Shown: positions 26,516 to 36,097, counted from the first letter of the stretch. The stretch: 64,000 nt of DNA from Acetobacter orleanensis (GCF_001581005.1 NZ_LHZV01000066.1:124001-188000), one strand, 5' to 3'. A program made the numbers and translations. Notes: generated by a model not told the origin, from the letters alone.

Positions 26516-28525
26516 ATGATGGTGCGATATCAGACTAGTTCAGAACAGAAAACCGGCTGGAAAAAAAGAAGTCTTTGGGCCGGTGTCGCCCTGTCCGGGG
26601 TGATGCTGGCGGCAGGTCTTCCGTCAGCACGGGCCGCGGCACCAGCGGCTGAGGCAGCCGCCCCGGCGCATGATCCGCTGAGTGTGCAAACAGGGAGCGA
26701 TATTCCTGCAAGTGTTCACGCGCCTATTGACCAGCAGCGCGACTATATCAAGCGGGAAGTCATGGTCCCCATGCGGGACGGTGTGAAGCTTTATACCGTT
26801 ATTGTTATTCCAAAAAATGCTCGCAATGCTCCCATCCTTTTAACGCGAACACCTTATAATGCAGGCCGCCGTACCGACCGTGTGTCCAACGCCCTGACCA
26901 TGCGGGAAGCACTGCCGCAAGGGGATGACGTTTTTGTGGAGGGCGGGTATATCCGCGTATTTCAGGATATTCGCGGGAAATACGGTTCTCAGGGTGATTA
27001 TGTGATGACGCGCCCCCCGCGCGGCCCACTGAACCCCACCAAAACGGATGAAACGACTGATGCGTGGGATACGGTAGACTGGCTGGTGCATAACGTGCCG
27101 GAGTCCAACGGGCGCGTTGGCATGACCGGCTCTTCCTATGAGGGCTTTACGGTTGTCATGGCGCTTCTGGACCCTCACCCGGCACTGAAGGTAGCCGCGC
27201 CGGAAAGCCCGATGGTGGATGGCTGGATGGGGGATGACTGGTTCCATTACGGCGCTTTTCGTCAGGGGTCGTTCGACTACTTTACCGGCCAGATGACGGC
27301 GCGCCGGTCAGGCGACAGTATCCCACGCAAAAATGCTGATGATTACACGAATTTCCTGAAAGCAGGCTCCGCCGGAAGCTTTGCTACACAGGCGGGGCTG
27401 GACCAGTACCCCTTCTGGCAGCGGGTGCATGCGCATCCTTCTTATGATGCATTCTGGCAGGCGCAGGCGCTGGATAAACTGCTGGTGCAACGCAAGCCAA
27501 CTGTCCCGATGTTGTGGGAACAGGGCTTGTGGGATCAGGAGGATATGTGGGGCGCCATTCACGCATGGCAGGCGCTGAAAGACGCAGACGTTAAAGCCCC
27601 GAACACGTTGGTCATGGGGCCGTGGCGGCATAGTGGTGTAAACTATAATGGGTCCACCCTTGGTCCGCTGGAGTTTGAAGGGGATACCGCGCACCAGTAT
27701 CGGCGGGATGTGTTCAGACCGTTCTTTGATGAATATCTGAAACCCGGCAGCCCGACCGTACGCCTACCGGACGCGATTATTTACAATACTGGTAACCAGA
27801 AGTGGGATTATTACCGCTCATGGCCATCGGTGTGTGAAAGCAACTGCACCGGCGGTCTGACCCCGCTTTATCTGGCAGACGGGCATGGGCTGAGCTTTAC
27901 CCACCCGGCAACGGAGGGTGCGGATAATTATGTGTCTGACCCTGCGCATCCTATCCCGTTCCTCGCCCGGCCGTTTGCGTTTGAGCAGGGCGACCGCTGG
28001 AAACCGTGGCTGGTGCAGGACCAGCGGGAAGCAGAATCTCGCCCGGATGTGCTGACGTATGAAACGGAGGTTCTGGATGAACCCGTGCATGTAAGCGGTG
28101 TGCCAGTCGCAGACCTTTTTGCCGCTACTACAGGGACGGACTCGGACTGGGTGGTGAAGCTGATTGACGTTCAGCCCGCCATGACGCCGGATGATCCTAA
28201 AATGGGGGGATATGAACTCCCCATTTCCATGGATATTTTCCGCGGCCGCTACCGGAAAGATTTTGCAAAACCGGAAGCACTCCAGCCGAATACGACGTTG
28301 CATTATCACTTTACTCTGCCTGCCGTGAACCATGTGTTTGCAAAAGGGCATCGGATTATGGTGCAGATCCAGTCCTCATGGTTCCCGCTCTATGACAGAA
28401 ACCCGCAGAAGTTTGTGCCGAATATTTTTGACGCCAAACCTGCGGATTATACGCAGGCAACCCAAAGCATCCATCACGGTGGCGCAGACGCAACATCTAT
28501 CCTGCTGCCTGTTGTAAAGCAGTAA
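26516..28525 (+). CDS. aehA: Alpha-amino acid ester hydrolase (CocE/NonD family)
   Basis: A 669-residue exported serine hydrolase. Residues 1-40 form a signal peptide (SLWAGVALSGVMLAAGLPSARA). The alpha/beta-hydrolase nucleophile motif is GSSYEGF with Ser near residue 207; the acid and base fall in the GLWDQED and GPWRHSG regions. The C-terminal jelly-roll domain of the X-Pro dipeptidyl-peptidase type follows. From memory the whole sequence closely matches the Acetobacter turbidans enzyme, which hydrolyses and transfers alpha-amino acyl groups of esters and beta-lactams such as cephalexin and ampicillin; its 667 residues fit. The natural role may be peptide or ester scavenging. A hairpin and T run follow the stop. 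Confidence 0.93.
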   Translation: MMVRYQTSSEQKTGWKKRSLWAGVALSGVMLAAGLPSARAAAPAAEAAAPAHDPLSVQTGSDIPASVHAPIDQQRDYIKREVMVPMRDGVKLYTVIVIPKNARNAPILLTRTPYNAGRRTDRVSNALTMREALPQGDDVFVEGGYIRVFQDIRGKYGSQGDYVMTRPPRGPLNPTKTDETTDAWDTVDWLVHNVPESNGRVGMTGSSYEGFTVVMALLDPHPALKVAAPESPMVDGWMGDDWFHYGAFRQGSFDYFTGQMTARRSGDSIPRKNADDYTNFLKAGSAGSFATQAGLDQYPFWQRVHAHPSYDAFWQAQALDKLLVQRKPTVPMLWEQGLWDQEDMWGAIHAWQALKDADVKAPNTLVMGPWRHSGVNYNGSTLGPLEFEGDTAHQYRRDVFRPFFDEYLKPGSPTVRLPDAIIYNTGNQKWDYYRSWPSVCESNCTGGLTPLYLADGHGLSFTHPATEGADNYVSDPAHPIPFLARPFAFEQGDRWKPWLVQDQREAESRPDVLTYETEVLDEPVHVSGVPVADLFAATTGTDSDWVVKLIDVQPAMTPDDPKMGGYELPISMDIFRGRYRKDFAKPEALQPNTTLHYHFTLPAVNHVFAKGHRIMVQIQSSWFPLYDRNPQKFVPNIFDAKPADYTQATQSIHHGGADATSILLPVVKQ

Positions 28526-28557
28526 AAACACAGCCCTCTTTAAAGAGCTGTTCAGGC

Positions 28558-28600
28558 AGAAGAATTTTTTGACAGAAAATTCTTCTTCCTTATTTTTTGA
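28558..28600 (+). terminator. Probable terminator of aehA
   Basis: An 11-bp perfect stem (arms AGAAGAATTTT at 28558-28568 and its complement at 28576-28586) with a 7-base loop, followed by a T-rich tract to about 28599. It lies just before the next gene's start, so it could also act as an attenuator in that leader. Confidence 0.65.
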
Positions 28601-28612
28601 AAGAACGCAGAT

Positions 28613-29431
28613 ATGGCTCAAACCAAATTTCACATGGCGCACCTGACCGCATCTGAAATGCGGGAGGCTGTGGCCCGATCTCCTGTTATTCTTTTACCGC
28701 TCGGCAGTTTTGAAGATCAGGGGCCCCATATGCCCATGGGGGATTATCTGCTGGCGGATGCCATGGCCGAGAAAATTGCCAGACAAGCTGCCGCTGCGGG
28801 GTATGAGACCTACATCGCGCCAGTTCTGCCGTTTGGTGGGACAGATTATTTTGGATATATGCCGGGTGGTATCGCCTTATCCCAAACAACAGTGCAGGCG
28901 GTTTTGCAGGACATGCTGCACAGTCTGCTCCGGCATGGTCTGACACGCCTGATTATTCTGAATGGACATGGCGGAAACTGCACCATGATTCATGATGTGA
29001 CACGGAGTATTTTACTCCGGGAGGATGTTGTAATTCCAAGTTTTTACTTGTGGCGCGTTGCAGCGGGGTTTTTACCCGAGCTTATTGGGGCTGATGTAGC
29101 CGCGCGGTCAGGCGGGCATGGGGCTAATCCGCTAACAAGTATCGGGATGCATCTGTTGCCTGATCTGGTGCGGGAAGATCGTATTCCACAAACACATACG
29201 GATAAATCGGCATGGGGACTTAAAGTTTCAGATTTTGGAACGCTTGATCTGGATGGAGCACTTATTTCCGTTCCGTTTGAGGGAGATAGAACCGCGTCTG
29301 ATGGCGTTGCGCGGGGAGACCCACGCCTCTGTTCTGCTGAAACAGGCGCGGGTCTGACCAAGAAACTGGTGGAAACCGGCGTTCGGCTGGTAGCGCATAT
29401 GGTGCAGCAGGGCCAGAAAAAAGCTATATAG
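28613..29431 (+). CDS. Cytoplasmic creatininase family protein
   Basis: A 272-residue creatininase-family hydrolase without a signal peptide. It has ILLPLGSFEDQGPHMPMGDY, where Glu and Asp are metal ligands, APVLPFGGTDYFGYMPGGIAL, LIILNGHGGNCTMIHDVTRSI with the HGGN motif, and SGGHGANPLTSIG. The family includes creatininase, formamide hydrolases and coenzyme-related enzymes. The substrate is unknown. It is the second family member here and is clearly distinct from the exported one at 10457, which lacks the GDY motif. It starts 87 bases after aehA in the same direction, past a terminator-like hairpin. Confidence 0.82.
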   Translation: MAQTKFHMAHLTASEMREAVARSPVILLPLGSFEDQGPHMPMGDYLLADAMAEKIARQAAAAGYETYIAPVLPFGGTDYFGYMPGGIALSQTTVQAVLQDMLHSLLRHGLTRLIILNGHGGNCTMIHDVTRSILLREDVVIPSFYLWRVAAGFLPELIGADVAARSGGHGANPLTSIGMHLLPDLVREDRIPQTHTDKSAWGLKVSDFGTLDLDGALISVPFEGDRTASDGVARGDPRLCSAETGAGLTKKLVETGVRLVAHMVQQGQKKAI

Positions 29432-29656
29432 AAACAATCATGATATAGAATTGAAAAGAAAGAATGCTGGTTCGATGTTCTGAGATTGTTTCACATATCA
29501 GAGTTTAGGCTGGCAGAGCATATGTGTTTGGCTGAGTCGGTGAATGTTACGGTCGCTATGTCGTGACATCTGCATAAAAAGAGAGCGTATGGATGCCCAT
29601 TCTTATGCAGACAATATAGAAGGTTTATAAATGTAATTGTCAAAACAGATTTTTAT

Positions 29657-29692
29657 AAAAAAGGCGACAGAAAAATCTCTGTCGCCTTTTTT
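29657..29692. terminator. Bidirectional terminator
   Basis: Arms of 15 bases (29657-29671 and 29678-29692) pair perfectly around a six-base loop, with A and T runs at the outer ends. It separates the rightward creatininase-like gene from the leftward aldehyde dehydrogenase. The rest of 29432-29715 is AT-rich and shows no gene. Confidence 0.9.
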
Positions 29693-29715
29693 GTGTCGTT
29701 TAAGAAGATAGAAAC

Positions 29716-31113
29716 TCAGGCTGGCGCATCAATCGGCACGACATTGATGAGCTTTTTATTGATAAACTCTTCAATGCCCATCATGGCCAATTCCCGCCCA
29801 TAGCCGGAGCGTTTAACGCCACCAAAGGGTAGATCCGGCTTGGTCCATGTCGGGTGGTTGATATAGACCATGCCGGTGTAAATCTGTTTGGCAATTTCTA
29901 CACCGCGCTTTGTGTCCTGCGTAAAGACGGAACCGCCCAGCCCATATGGCGTATCATTGGCCAGATCAATGGCTTCCTGTTCATTTTTCACGGTGAAGAA
30001 CAGCGCCACAGGGCCAAAAAATTCCTGATAGAAAGACGGGTTATCACGTGTGACGTTGGTCAGGATTGTTGTCTGGACAAACGCGCCCTGCTGAGGGGGC
30101 TTGGGGCCGACACGATGGGCTTTTGCACCATGTTTTACAGCGTTTTCAACCTGCTGATTGAGCTGGTCCGCTGCGGACTGGGAGGACATGGGCGGCACAC
30201 CGGTAGCGTCATCAGACGGGTCACCCGGTATGAGTTTGCCTAGTTCTTCACTAAATCGTTTGAAAAACTGGTCTGCAAGGCTTTCCTGCACAATAATGCG
30301 CTTGGACGCGACACAGCACTGGCCACCATTGTTCATCCGGCCCCAGACTGCCCATTTGACGGATTTTTCAAGGTCCGCGTCATCCAGAACAATAAAGGCA
30401 TCACTGCCGCCCAGTTCCATGGTGGTTTTTTTCAGGTTCTTGCCTGCCTGCGCGGCAACGGAAGCCCCTGCTCCTTCACTCCCTGTCAGGGCAATGCCCT
30501 GAATGCGAGGGTCATCAATCAGTTTTTCGAGCTGCTGACGTGTGGCGAACAGGTTTGTGTAAAGACCTGCTGGAGCCCCCGCATCATGGAACAGCTTTTC
30601 AAAAGCTGCGGCACACTGAGGTACAATAGAGGCGTGTTTGACCACAACCACATTCCCCGCCATCAGATGGGGGCCAGCAACGCGGGCTAACTGGTAATAG
30701 GGGAAATTCCATGGCTCAATGGCTAGAAGGACACCAAGGGGCTGGTTGACGACCATGGCGTCATCCCCACGCTCGCTGCCACCGGGAATTTTCTGGGGTG
30801 CTAGAAATTCTTCGGCATTTTTAGCATAGTACTCAAGAATGTCAGCGGAAAGAGCGACTTCCCCCAGTGCTTCCCGCTTGAGTTTTCCCATTTCCAGCGT
30901 GAGCAGCTTTGCGTACTCTTCGCTTTGTGCCCGCAGGATGCTGGCGGCTTTGTGTAGAATGCTGGCACGGTCCGCAAAGGACTTTCCGCGCCAGCTTTTG
31001 TAGGTTTTCTCTGCCTGTGAGAGCAGAGACTCCAGTTCAGCATCTTTCAGGTCAGGAAAAGTGGCGATCGTCTCGTTGGTGTACGGATTAACGGTTTTAT
31101 AAGCCATAGTCAT
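29716..31113 (-). CDS. NAD(P)-dependent succinate-semialdehyde dehydrogenase-like (Sad/YneI type)
   Basis: A 465-residue aldehyde dehydrogenase of the Sad branch. It opens YKTVNPYTNETIATFPDL without the longer N-terminus of AldA, and has IEPWNFPYYQLARV, the catalytic Glu in MELGGSDAFIVLDD, the catalytic Cys in NNGGQCCVASKRI and the C-terminal PFGGVKRSGYGRELAMMGIEEF. These oxidise succinate semialdehyde or other short aldehydes in the cytoplasm. The ATG at 31113 or a second two codons on could start it. It lies 36 bases after the alcohol dehydrogenase gene in the same direction, so alcohol and aldehyde oxidation may be linked. Confidence 0.88.
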   Translation of the reverse strand: MTMAYKTVNPYTNETIATFPDLKDAELESLLSQAEKTYKSWRGKSFADRASILHKAASILRAQSEEYAKLLTLEMGKLKREALGEVALSADILEYYAKNAEEFLAPQKIPGGSERGDDAMVVNQPLGVLLAIEPWNFPYYQLARVAGPHLMAGNVVVVKHASIVPQCAAAFEKLFHDAGAPAGLYTNLFATRQQLEKLIDDPRIQGIALTGSEGAGASVAAQAGKNLKKTTMELGGSDAFIVLDDADLEKSVKWAVWGRMNNGGQCCVASKRIIVQESLADQFFKRFSEELGKLIPGDPSDDATGVPPMSSQSAADQLNQQVENAVKHGAKAHRVGPKPPQQGAFVQTTILTNVTRDNPSFYQEFFGPVALFFTVKNEQEAIDLANDTPYGLGGSVFTQDTKRGVEIAKQIYTGMVYINHPTWTKPDLPFGGVKRSGYGRELAMMGIEEFINKKLINVVPIDAPA

Positions 31114-31149
31114 GAACCTTTCCGAATACCTCAGAAAAGTTAGGAAAAG

Positions 31150-32178
31150 TCAGGCCCGAAAGTCGATCACAATCCGGCCTTCAACCTTACCTTCCTCAAG
31201 GCGTTCAAAAATAGAGTTTATATTCTCCAGCCGGTCTGTCTGCGTGACGGATTTCACTTTCCCATCTGCAAAGAAGGAGAGAGCCTCAATCATATCAAGA
31301 CGCGTCCCGACAATGGATCCGCGGATGGTGGTGCCATTCATCACCATATCGAAGATCGAGATAGGAAAATCACCCGGTGGCAGCCCATTCAGAACAAGCG
31401 TTCCCCCGGCTCGGACATACCCCATGGCCTGCGAAAAAGCCTTGGTGGACACGGCAGTAATCAGGCCGCCATGCACGCCGCCAACTTCCTTCTGCATAAA
31501 AGCCGCCGGGTCTGTCTCTTTAGCGTTAACGGTCAGCGCTGCGCCGAGGTTCCGGGCTGTCGCAAGTTTTTCATCATCAATATCGACGGCCACCACATTC
31601 AGCCCCATAGCCACGCCATATTGCACCGCCATTTGGCCAAGGCCGCCCACTCCGGAAATAGCAACCCAGTTTCCCGGCTTGGTATCGGTCATTTTTAGAC
31701 CTTTATAGACTGTCAGCCCCGCGCACAGCACCGGGGCGACCTGCACAGGGTCTACGCCTTTGGGGAGAAGTGCGACGTAATTGGGGTCTGCCACCACATA
31801 TTCCGCAAAGCAGCCATTAACGGAGTAACCGGTATCTTCCTGTTTTGCGCAGAGGGTTTCCCAACCGCCGAGGCAGTGTTCGCAGTGCCCACAGGCGGAA
31901 TACAGCCACGGTACGCCAACGGTATCCCCTTCCTTAACATGCGTGACGGTGCTCCCAGCTTTGACAACAGTGCCAACCCCTTCATGACCGGGGATAAACG
32001 GCAGGGTCGGCTTTTTCGGCCAGTCGCCCTCAGCGGCGTGCAGGTCTGTATGGCACACGCCGCAAGCAATCATTTTCACCAGAATCTGGTCGGGGCGGAT
32101 AGCGGGGATATCCAGCTCCTCAATCGTCAGTGGTTTGCCAAAAGCATGCACTACTGCGGCTTTCATTTTGCCCGACAT
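31150..32178 (-). CDS. adhP: Zinc-dependent alcohol dehydrogenase, AdhP type
   Basis: A 342-residue medium-chain alcohol dehydrogenase. The catalytic zinc site is visible in ACGVCHTDLHAAEGDW and PGHEGVGTVV; the structural zinc uses the cysteines in YSACGHCEHCLGGWETLC. The Rossmann motif is GVGGLGQMAVQYG. The pattern best fits propanol-preferring AdhP, which converts primary alcohols to aldehydes with NAD. In acetic acid bacteria bulk ethanol oxidation is periplasmic and PQQ-dependent, so this cytoplasmic enzyme probably serves assimilation or balance. It precedes the aldehyde dehydrogenase gene. Confidence 0.9.
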   Translation of the reverse strand: MSGKMKAAVVHAFGKPLTIEELDIPAIRPDQILVKMIACGVCHTDLHAAEGDWPKKPTLPFIPGHEGVGTVVKAGSTVTHVKEGDTVGVPWLYSACGHCEHCLGGWETLCAKQEDTGYSVNGCFAEYVVADPNYVALLPKGVDPVQVAPVLCAGLTVYKGLKMTDTKPGNWVAISGVGGLGQMAVQYGVAMGLNVVAVDIDDEKLATARNLGAALTVNAKETDPAAFMQKEVGGVHGGLITAVSTKAFSQAMGYVRAGGTLVLNGLPPGDFPISIFDMVMNGTTIRGSIVGTRLDMIEALSFFADGKVKSVTQTDRLENINSIFERLEEGKVEGRIVIDFRA

Positions 32179-32376
32179 GATTTCAATCCCTTTTTATTGT
32201 CGTTGCTGGAAGAAAACTCCAGAGACCCCCGTCTTTGTTAATGCGGGGTGCGCCTCTGTTATCAGGAATCTCTTCTCCTCACTAGGCAGACTGTGGCGTA
32301 AAGCCGCATTGATATGGGTCAAAAAACTCCTGTCAGGCAGGCTTTTCTGGACAGAGTTCTGGCATAGAGTCTGGCC

Positions 32377-33930
32377 TCAGCGGTCTTTTTTAAGCTGGCC
32401 AAAGGGTGCCCAACAGCGCCCATCCCGTGCCAGAAGAGCATCTGCTCCGGCTGGACCTGTGCTGCCCGCCTCGTAAAACTCTGGGGGTGAGCCCGCTTTG
32501 TTCCATGCCTCCAGAACCGGATTGACCGCTCTCCAGCCAGCCTCAATATTATCAGCCCGCTGGAAGAGCGTGGCGTTTCCTTGCAAGCAATCATAAAGCA
32601 GGGTTTCATATCCCACATTCGGGATGGCCCCGAAGGCACTCTGGTAGCGGAACGCGGCGACCACTTCTTCCACCACGGTTTCCGGGCCGGGGTGTTTGGC
32701 ATTGAAGTGTAGGTCGGCACCTTTCTCCGGTCGGATATTATAGACAAACCGGTTGGGGGTTTGCTGTGTGCCGTCCGCCGTGTGGAACAGCGGGTGCGGC
32801 GTCTGTTTGAACTGCACCACAATTTCCGTCACGTTGGAATTCAGGGCTTTGCCGGTGCGCAGATAAAAGGGCACCCCGGCCCAGCGCCATGTATCAATTT
32901 CGATTTTCAGGGCAGCGTAGGTCTCGGTTGTGCTGTCGGGAGAAACCCCGGGGCTGTCGCGATAGGCGGCTATTTTACGTCCCGCCACGTTGCCCGCCGC
33001 ATACTGGCCGCGCACGGCATTTTCCGGGCTGATGGGGCGGATGGCGTCAAACACCTGCTGTTTGGCATTACGGATGGCTTCTGCCTTCAGAGAAGAGGGC
33101 GGCTCCATGGCAACCAGCGCGAGCAACTGGAACAGGTGGTTGGGCACCATGTCCCGCAGCGCTCCGGTAGCATCATAAAACACGCCGCGTCCTTCAACAG
33201 AGAGTGTTTCAGCCGCGGTAATCTGGATGTGGTCAATATAGTCGCGCCGCCAGAGCGGGTCGAACAGCAGATTGCTGAAGCGAAGTGCCAGCAGATTCTG
33301 CACGGTTTCCTTCCCGAGGAAATGGTCCACGCGGTAAATCTGCGTCTCTTTCAAAAAAGACAGGAGATGTGCGTTGAGCGTTTGGGCAGAGTGTAGGTCG
33401 GTCCCGAATGGTTTTTCCACCACCAGACGCCGGAAACGGTCAGGCGCTTCCTCCATCAGTCCCGCCTTCGCCAGACTTTGTGCCGCCGGGCCAAAAAAGC
33501 GTGGCTGTGTGGCGAGGTAGAAAACGGCGTTACGCTCGCCGATTTCAGGGGCGAGCGTTCGGAGAGCCTCAACCGAGGTGAAGTCCAGCGCATGGTAGCT
33601 CATGCGGGAGGTAAGCCATGACCATGCCTCTTCGTTCAGGCTGATCGTATAGAATTCCGCGTGTTTATCCTGCGTGAAACTTTCCATTTTGGCGCGCAGG
33701 GACGCAATCCAGCTTTTGGTGCTTTGCTTTTCAAGGCTGATGCCGAGGATTCTGAAATCATCCGGCAGGAATCCATTGCAGGCCAGATCATACAGCGCAG
33801 GCACCAGCAGCCGGTGAGCGAGGTCTCCCGCCGCGCCGAGGATCACCAGCGTTCCGGCCGGAGCCGGATGAATGGCCGCAGGTGCCACAAGGGAGGCGGT
33901 TGTGCGGGAAGAGTGGGGAGATGAACTCAT
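32377..33930 (-). CDS. zwf: Glucose-6-phosphate 1-dehydrogenase
   Basis: Zwf oxidises glucose 6-phosphate to 6-phosphogluconolactone with NADP or NAD, entering the pentose phosphate pathway. The protein is 517 residues with an N-terminal Rossmann motif LVILGAAGDLAHRLLVPALYDL and the active-site signature YRVDHFLGKETVQN (substrate Lys and catalytic His). VVEKPFGTDL and the later WAGVPFYLRTGKAL are also diagnostic. The first 25 or so residues are a Ser/Thr/Ala-rich extension. It diverges from asd. Acetic acid bacteria generally lack phosphofructokinase, so this route carries most sugar flux. Confidence 0.97.
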   Translation of the reverse strand: MSSSPHSSRTTASLVAPAAIHPAPAGTLVILGAAGDLAHRLLVPALYDLACNGFLPDDFRILGISLEKQSTKSWIASLRAKMESFTQDKHAEFYTISLNEEAWSWLTSRMSYHALDFTSVEALRTLAPEIGERNAVFYLATQPRFFGPAAQSLAKAGLMEEAPDRFRRLVVEKPFGTDLHSAQTLNAHLLSFLKETQIYRVDHFLGKETVQNLLALRFSNLLFDPLWRRDYIDHIQITAAETLSVEGRGVFYDATGALRDMVPNHLFQLLALVAMEPPSSLKAEAIRNAKQQVFDAIRPISPENAVRGQYAAGNVAGRKIAAYRDSPGVSPDSTTETYAALKIEIDTWRWAGVPFYLRTGKALNSNVTEIVVQFKQTPHPLFHTADGTQQTPNRFVYNIRPEKGADLHFNAKHPGPETVVEEVVAAFRYQSAFGAIPNVGYETLLYDCLQGNATLFQRADNIEAGWRAVNPVLEAWNKAGSPPEFYEAGSTGPAGADALLARDGRCWAPFGQLKKDR

Positions 33931-34045
33931 GTTTCTTTGATCCTTGCGTGAGGGAAGGGCACGCTCTGCAATTTCTTTTTTGCCCGGTTTGGTCTAGATT
34001 TCTTGCCCGGTCAGGCTTTGGCGGGAATGAGTAAAGGGAAGAGTT

Positions 34046-35068
34046 ATGGGGTATCGGGTTGCAGTTGTGGGCGCCACCGGAGCAGTCGGGCGTGAAATTT
34101 TAAAGACACTGGCCGAGCGGGAGTTCCCCGTTGACGATATTGTAGCACTGGCATCACCACGCTCCGCCGGGCGGGAGCTGTCGTTTGGGGACCGTGTGCT
34201 TAAGGTCCAGAACCTTGAAACATTTGATTTCAAGGGCTGGGATGTCGGGCTGTTTTCCCCCGGTGGGGCCGTGTCCGCCAAATATGCGCCGATTGCTGCC
34301 AAAGCGGGGTGCGTGGTGATTGATAACACATCCCATTTCCGGATGGACCCGGATGTGCCGCTGGTGGTGCCGGAAGTGAACCCGGATGCGCTCAAGCGGA
34401 TGAAGCGCAATATTATTGCTAACCCGAACTGCTCTACTATTCAGATGGTTGTGGCTCTCAAGCCGCTGCATGACCTGTTCACGCTCAAACGTGTTGTGGT
34501 GTCCACCTATCAGGCGGTTTCCGGGGCCGGGAAAGACGGAATGGACGAACTGTTTTCCCAGACGCGCGGCAGCTTTGTGACTGACCCGCCGAAGATCGAA
34601 CAGTTTCAGAAGCAGATTGCCTTTAACTGCATTCCGCAAATTGATCGCTTCATGGAAGATGGCGCGACCAAGGAAGAGTGGAAAATGGCCGTGGAGACGA
34701 GAAAAATTCTCGATCCTGACGTTTCCGTGATTGCAACCTGTGTTCGGGTGCCGGTGTTTATCGGTCATTCCGAAGCTGTTGTGGCGGAATTTGCCGAGCC
34801 TGTGGATCTGGCCCGTGCGCGGGAAGCCCTGCGTGAGGCGGAGGGGGTGATTCTGCGCGATGAGCGCGAAGATGGCGGCTATGTGACTCCAATTGAGTGC
34901 GTTGGAGAAGATGCAAGCTATGTCTCACGTCTTCGTGTCGACCCGACTGTGCCCAACGGTCTCGCTTTCTGGTGTGTGTCCGATAATCTGCGGAAAGGTG
35001 CGGCTCTGAACGCGGTTCAGATTGCCGAGACGATGATTGCCCTAGACCTCCTGCCCAGACACGGCTGA
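34046..35068 (+). CDS. asd: Aspartate-semialdehyde dehydrogenase
   Basis: Asd reduces aspartyl phosphate to the semialdehyde, the branch point to lysine, threonine, methionine and diaminopimelate. The 340-residue protein starts MGYRVAVVGATGAVGREILK, the NADP-binding loop, and has the catalytic Cys in NPNCSTIQMVVALKPLHD, then STYQAVSGAGKDGMDEL and the substrate site in CVRVPVFIGHSEAV. GAAG-type ribosome binding bases (GGGAAGAG) lie just before the ATG. It precedes sdhC by 140 bases with a GC-rich hairpin around 35080-35095, so whether it shares a transcript with the sdh genes is open. Confidence 0.97.
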   Translation: MGYRVAVVGATGAVGREILKTLAEREFPVDDIVALASPRSAGRELSFGDRVLKVQNLETFDFKGWDVGLFSPGGAVSAKYAPIAAKAGCVVIDNTSHFRMDPDVPLVVPEVNPDALKRMKRNIIANPNCSTIQMVVALKPLHDLFTLKRVVVSTYQAVSGAGKDGMDELFSQTRGSFVTDPPKIEQFQKQIAFNCIPQIDRFMEDGATKEEWKMAVETRKILDPDVSVIATCVRVPVFIGHSEAVVAEFAEPVDLARAREALREAEGVILRDEREDGGYVTPIECVGEDASYVSRLRVDPTVPNGLAFWCVSDNLRKGAALNAVQIAETMIALDLLPRHG

Positions 35069-35208
35069 GTGAGGTCGCCCCGGCTCGCGGGCTCGTGTTG
35101 GCTGGTTGAATTGACCGGTCCGCAGGTTGGGGCGTAGGACAAATTTCGATGCAGAAACGCCGGTCTGAGCCGGTGTAAGGGATAGACGGACAGGATACGA
35201 GGCTGACA

Positions 35209-35682
35209 ATGCAGGATATCCGCAAGGCCCTATACGTAGGGACCCGAAGTGACGGCAGACTCATTGAGCGGCCTATGTCGCCGCATCTGCAAATTTACCG
35301 CTATCGCTTGTCCATGGTTCTTTCGATTTCGAACCGCTTGACGGGCGTTGCCGCAACCGGCGGTGCTGCTCTGGGCGTGTTCTGGCTGGCTGCTGCCGCC
35401 AAGGGACCAAAAGCGTTCGCCACAGCACGCAAAGTGACAGGGAACCCGGTCGGCCAGCTGCTGCTGGTGGGGTGGCTGGCGTCCGTTGTGTATCACACGG
35501 TGGGCGGCATCCGGCACCTGATCTGGGATTCCGGTAAACGGTATGACAAGGAACAACTCAACAAGGATGGCCCGGTTGCCGTTGGTGTAACCGCCGGTGT
35601 CAGCACTGTGCTGGCTGCGGGCCTTCTGGGCGTTGCCGCTAAACGGGCGCGCGCTCTGGCCAAAGCAGGGAAGGCATCCTGA
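35209..35682 (+). CDS. sdhC: Succinate dehydrogenase cytochrome b556 subunit
   Basis: A membrane anchor and heme b subunit of complex II, 157 residues. RPMSPHLQIYRYRLSMVLSISNRLTGVA is the SdhC signature, where the Ser and Arg lie near the quinone site, and the heme-ligand His is in YHTVGGIRHLIWD. Three membrane helices are apparent. The N-terminal 20 residues and the extended alanine/lysine-rich C-terminus (AAKRARALAKAGKAS) are longer than in E. coli. The stop is one base before the sdhD start. Confidence 0.95.
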   Translation: MQDIRKALYVGTRSDGRLIERPMSPHLQIYRYRLSMVLSISNRLTGVAATGGAALGVFWLAAAAKGPKAFATARKVTGNPVGQLLLVGWLASVVYHTVGGIRHLIWDSGKRYDKEQLNKDGPVAVGVTAGVSTVLAAGLLGVAAKRARALAKAGKAS

Positions 35683-35683
35683 T

Positions 35684-36097
35684 ATGACTGATTCCGCTCC
35701 TCATATCGAGGTCATGCGCTCACAGCTGGGCCGTGCCCGTGGGCTTGGGGCCGGTGGGTCCGGCACCGCGCACTGGTGGGCCGAGCGTGTGTCTGCGGCG
35801 TCTCTGCTGCCGCTTTCAACATGGTTTATCGTCCAGATGTTCCGCCTTGGCGGCGCAGACCACGCGGCCGTTGTAAAATGGGGCGGCAAGCCGGTGAACG
35901 CCACCATGCTGACCGCGCTTATCATCACGACATTCTACCATGCGCAGCTTGGCCTGCAGGTGATTGTGGATGACTACGTTCACGGCAAGGCGCATCTGCC
36001 AACCCGTATTCTGGTCAAGCTCTTCACCTCCCTGCTGGGGCTGCTGGGCGTTGTTGCCGTGATCAAATTTGTGGCTGCCGGTAATCGGCGGTCCTGA
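35684..36097 (+). CDS. sdhD: Succinate dehydrogenase hydrophobic membrane anchor subunit
   Basis: A 137-residue membrane anchor partner of SdhC from ATG 35684; a longer frame reaching into sdhC is rejected. It begins MTDSAPHIEVMRSQLGRARG, then GSGTAHWWAERVSAASLLPLSTWF, typical of alphaproteobacterial SdhD, with the heme-facing His in TTFYHAQLGLQVIVDDYVHG. Three hydrophobic helices are present. It lies between sdhC and sdhA in the standard CDAB order, 98 bases before sdhA. Confidence 0.94.
   Translation: MTDSAPHIEVMRSQLGRARGLGAGGSGTAHWWAERVSAASLLPLSTWFIVQMFRLGGADHAAVVKWGGKPVNATMLTALIITTFYHAQLGLQVIVDDYVHGKAHLPTRILVKLFTSLLGLLGVVAVIKFVAAGNRRS

Noticed and set aside
29432-29715. A small gene in the AT-rich gap before the Sad-type dehydrogenase
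   Set aside because: No frame with a credible start and ribosome binding site; only the bidirectional terminator is supported.
35069-35208. A possible riboswitch or attenuator before sdhC
   Set aside because: A GC-rich hairpin is present near 35080-35095, but no known riboswitch core could be recognised and no T run follows it.
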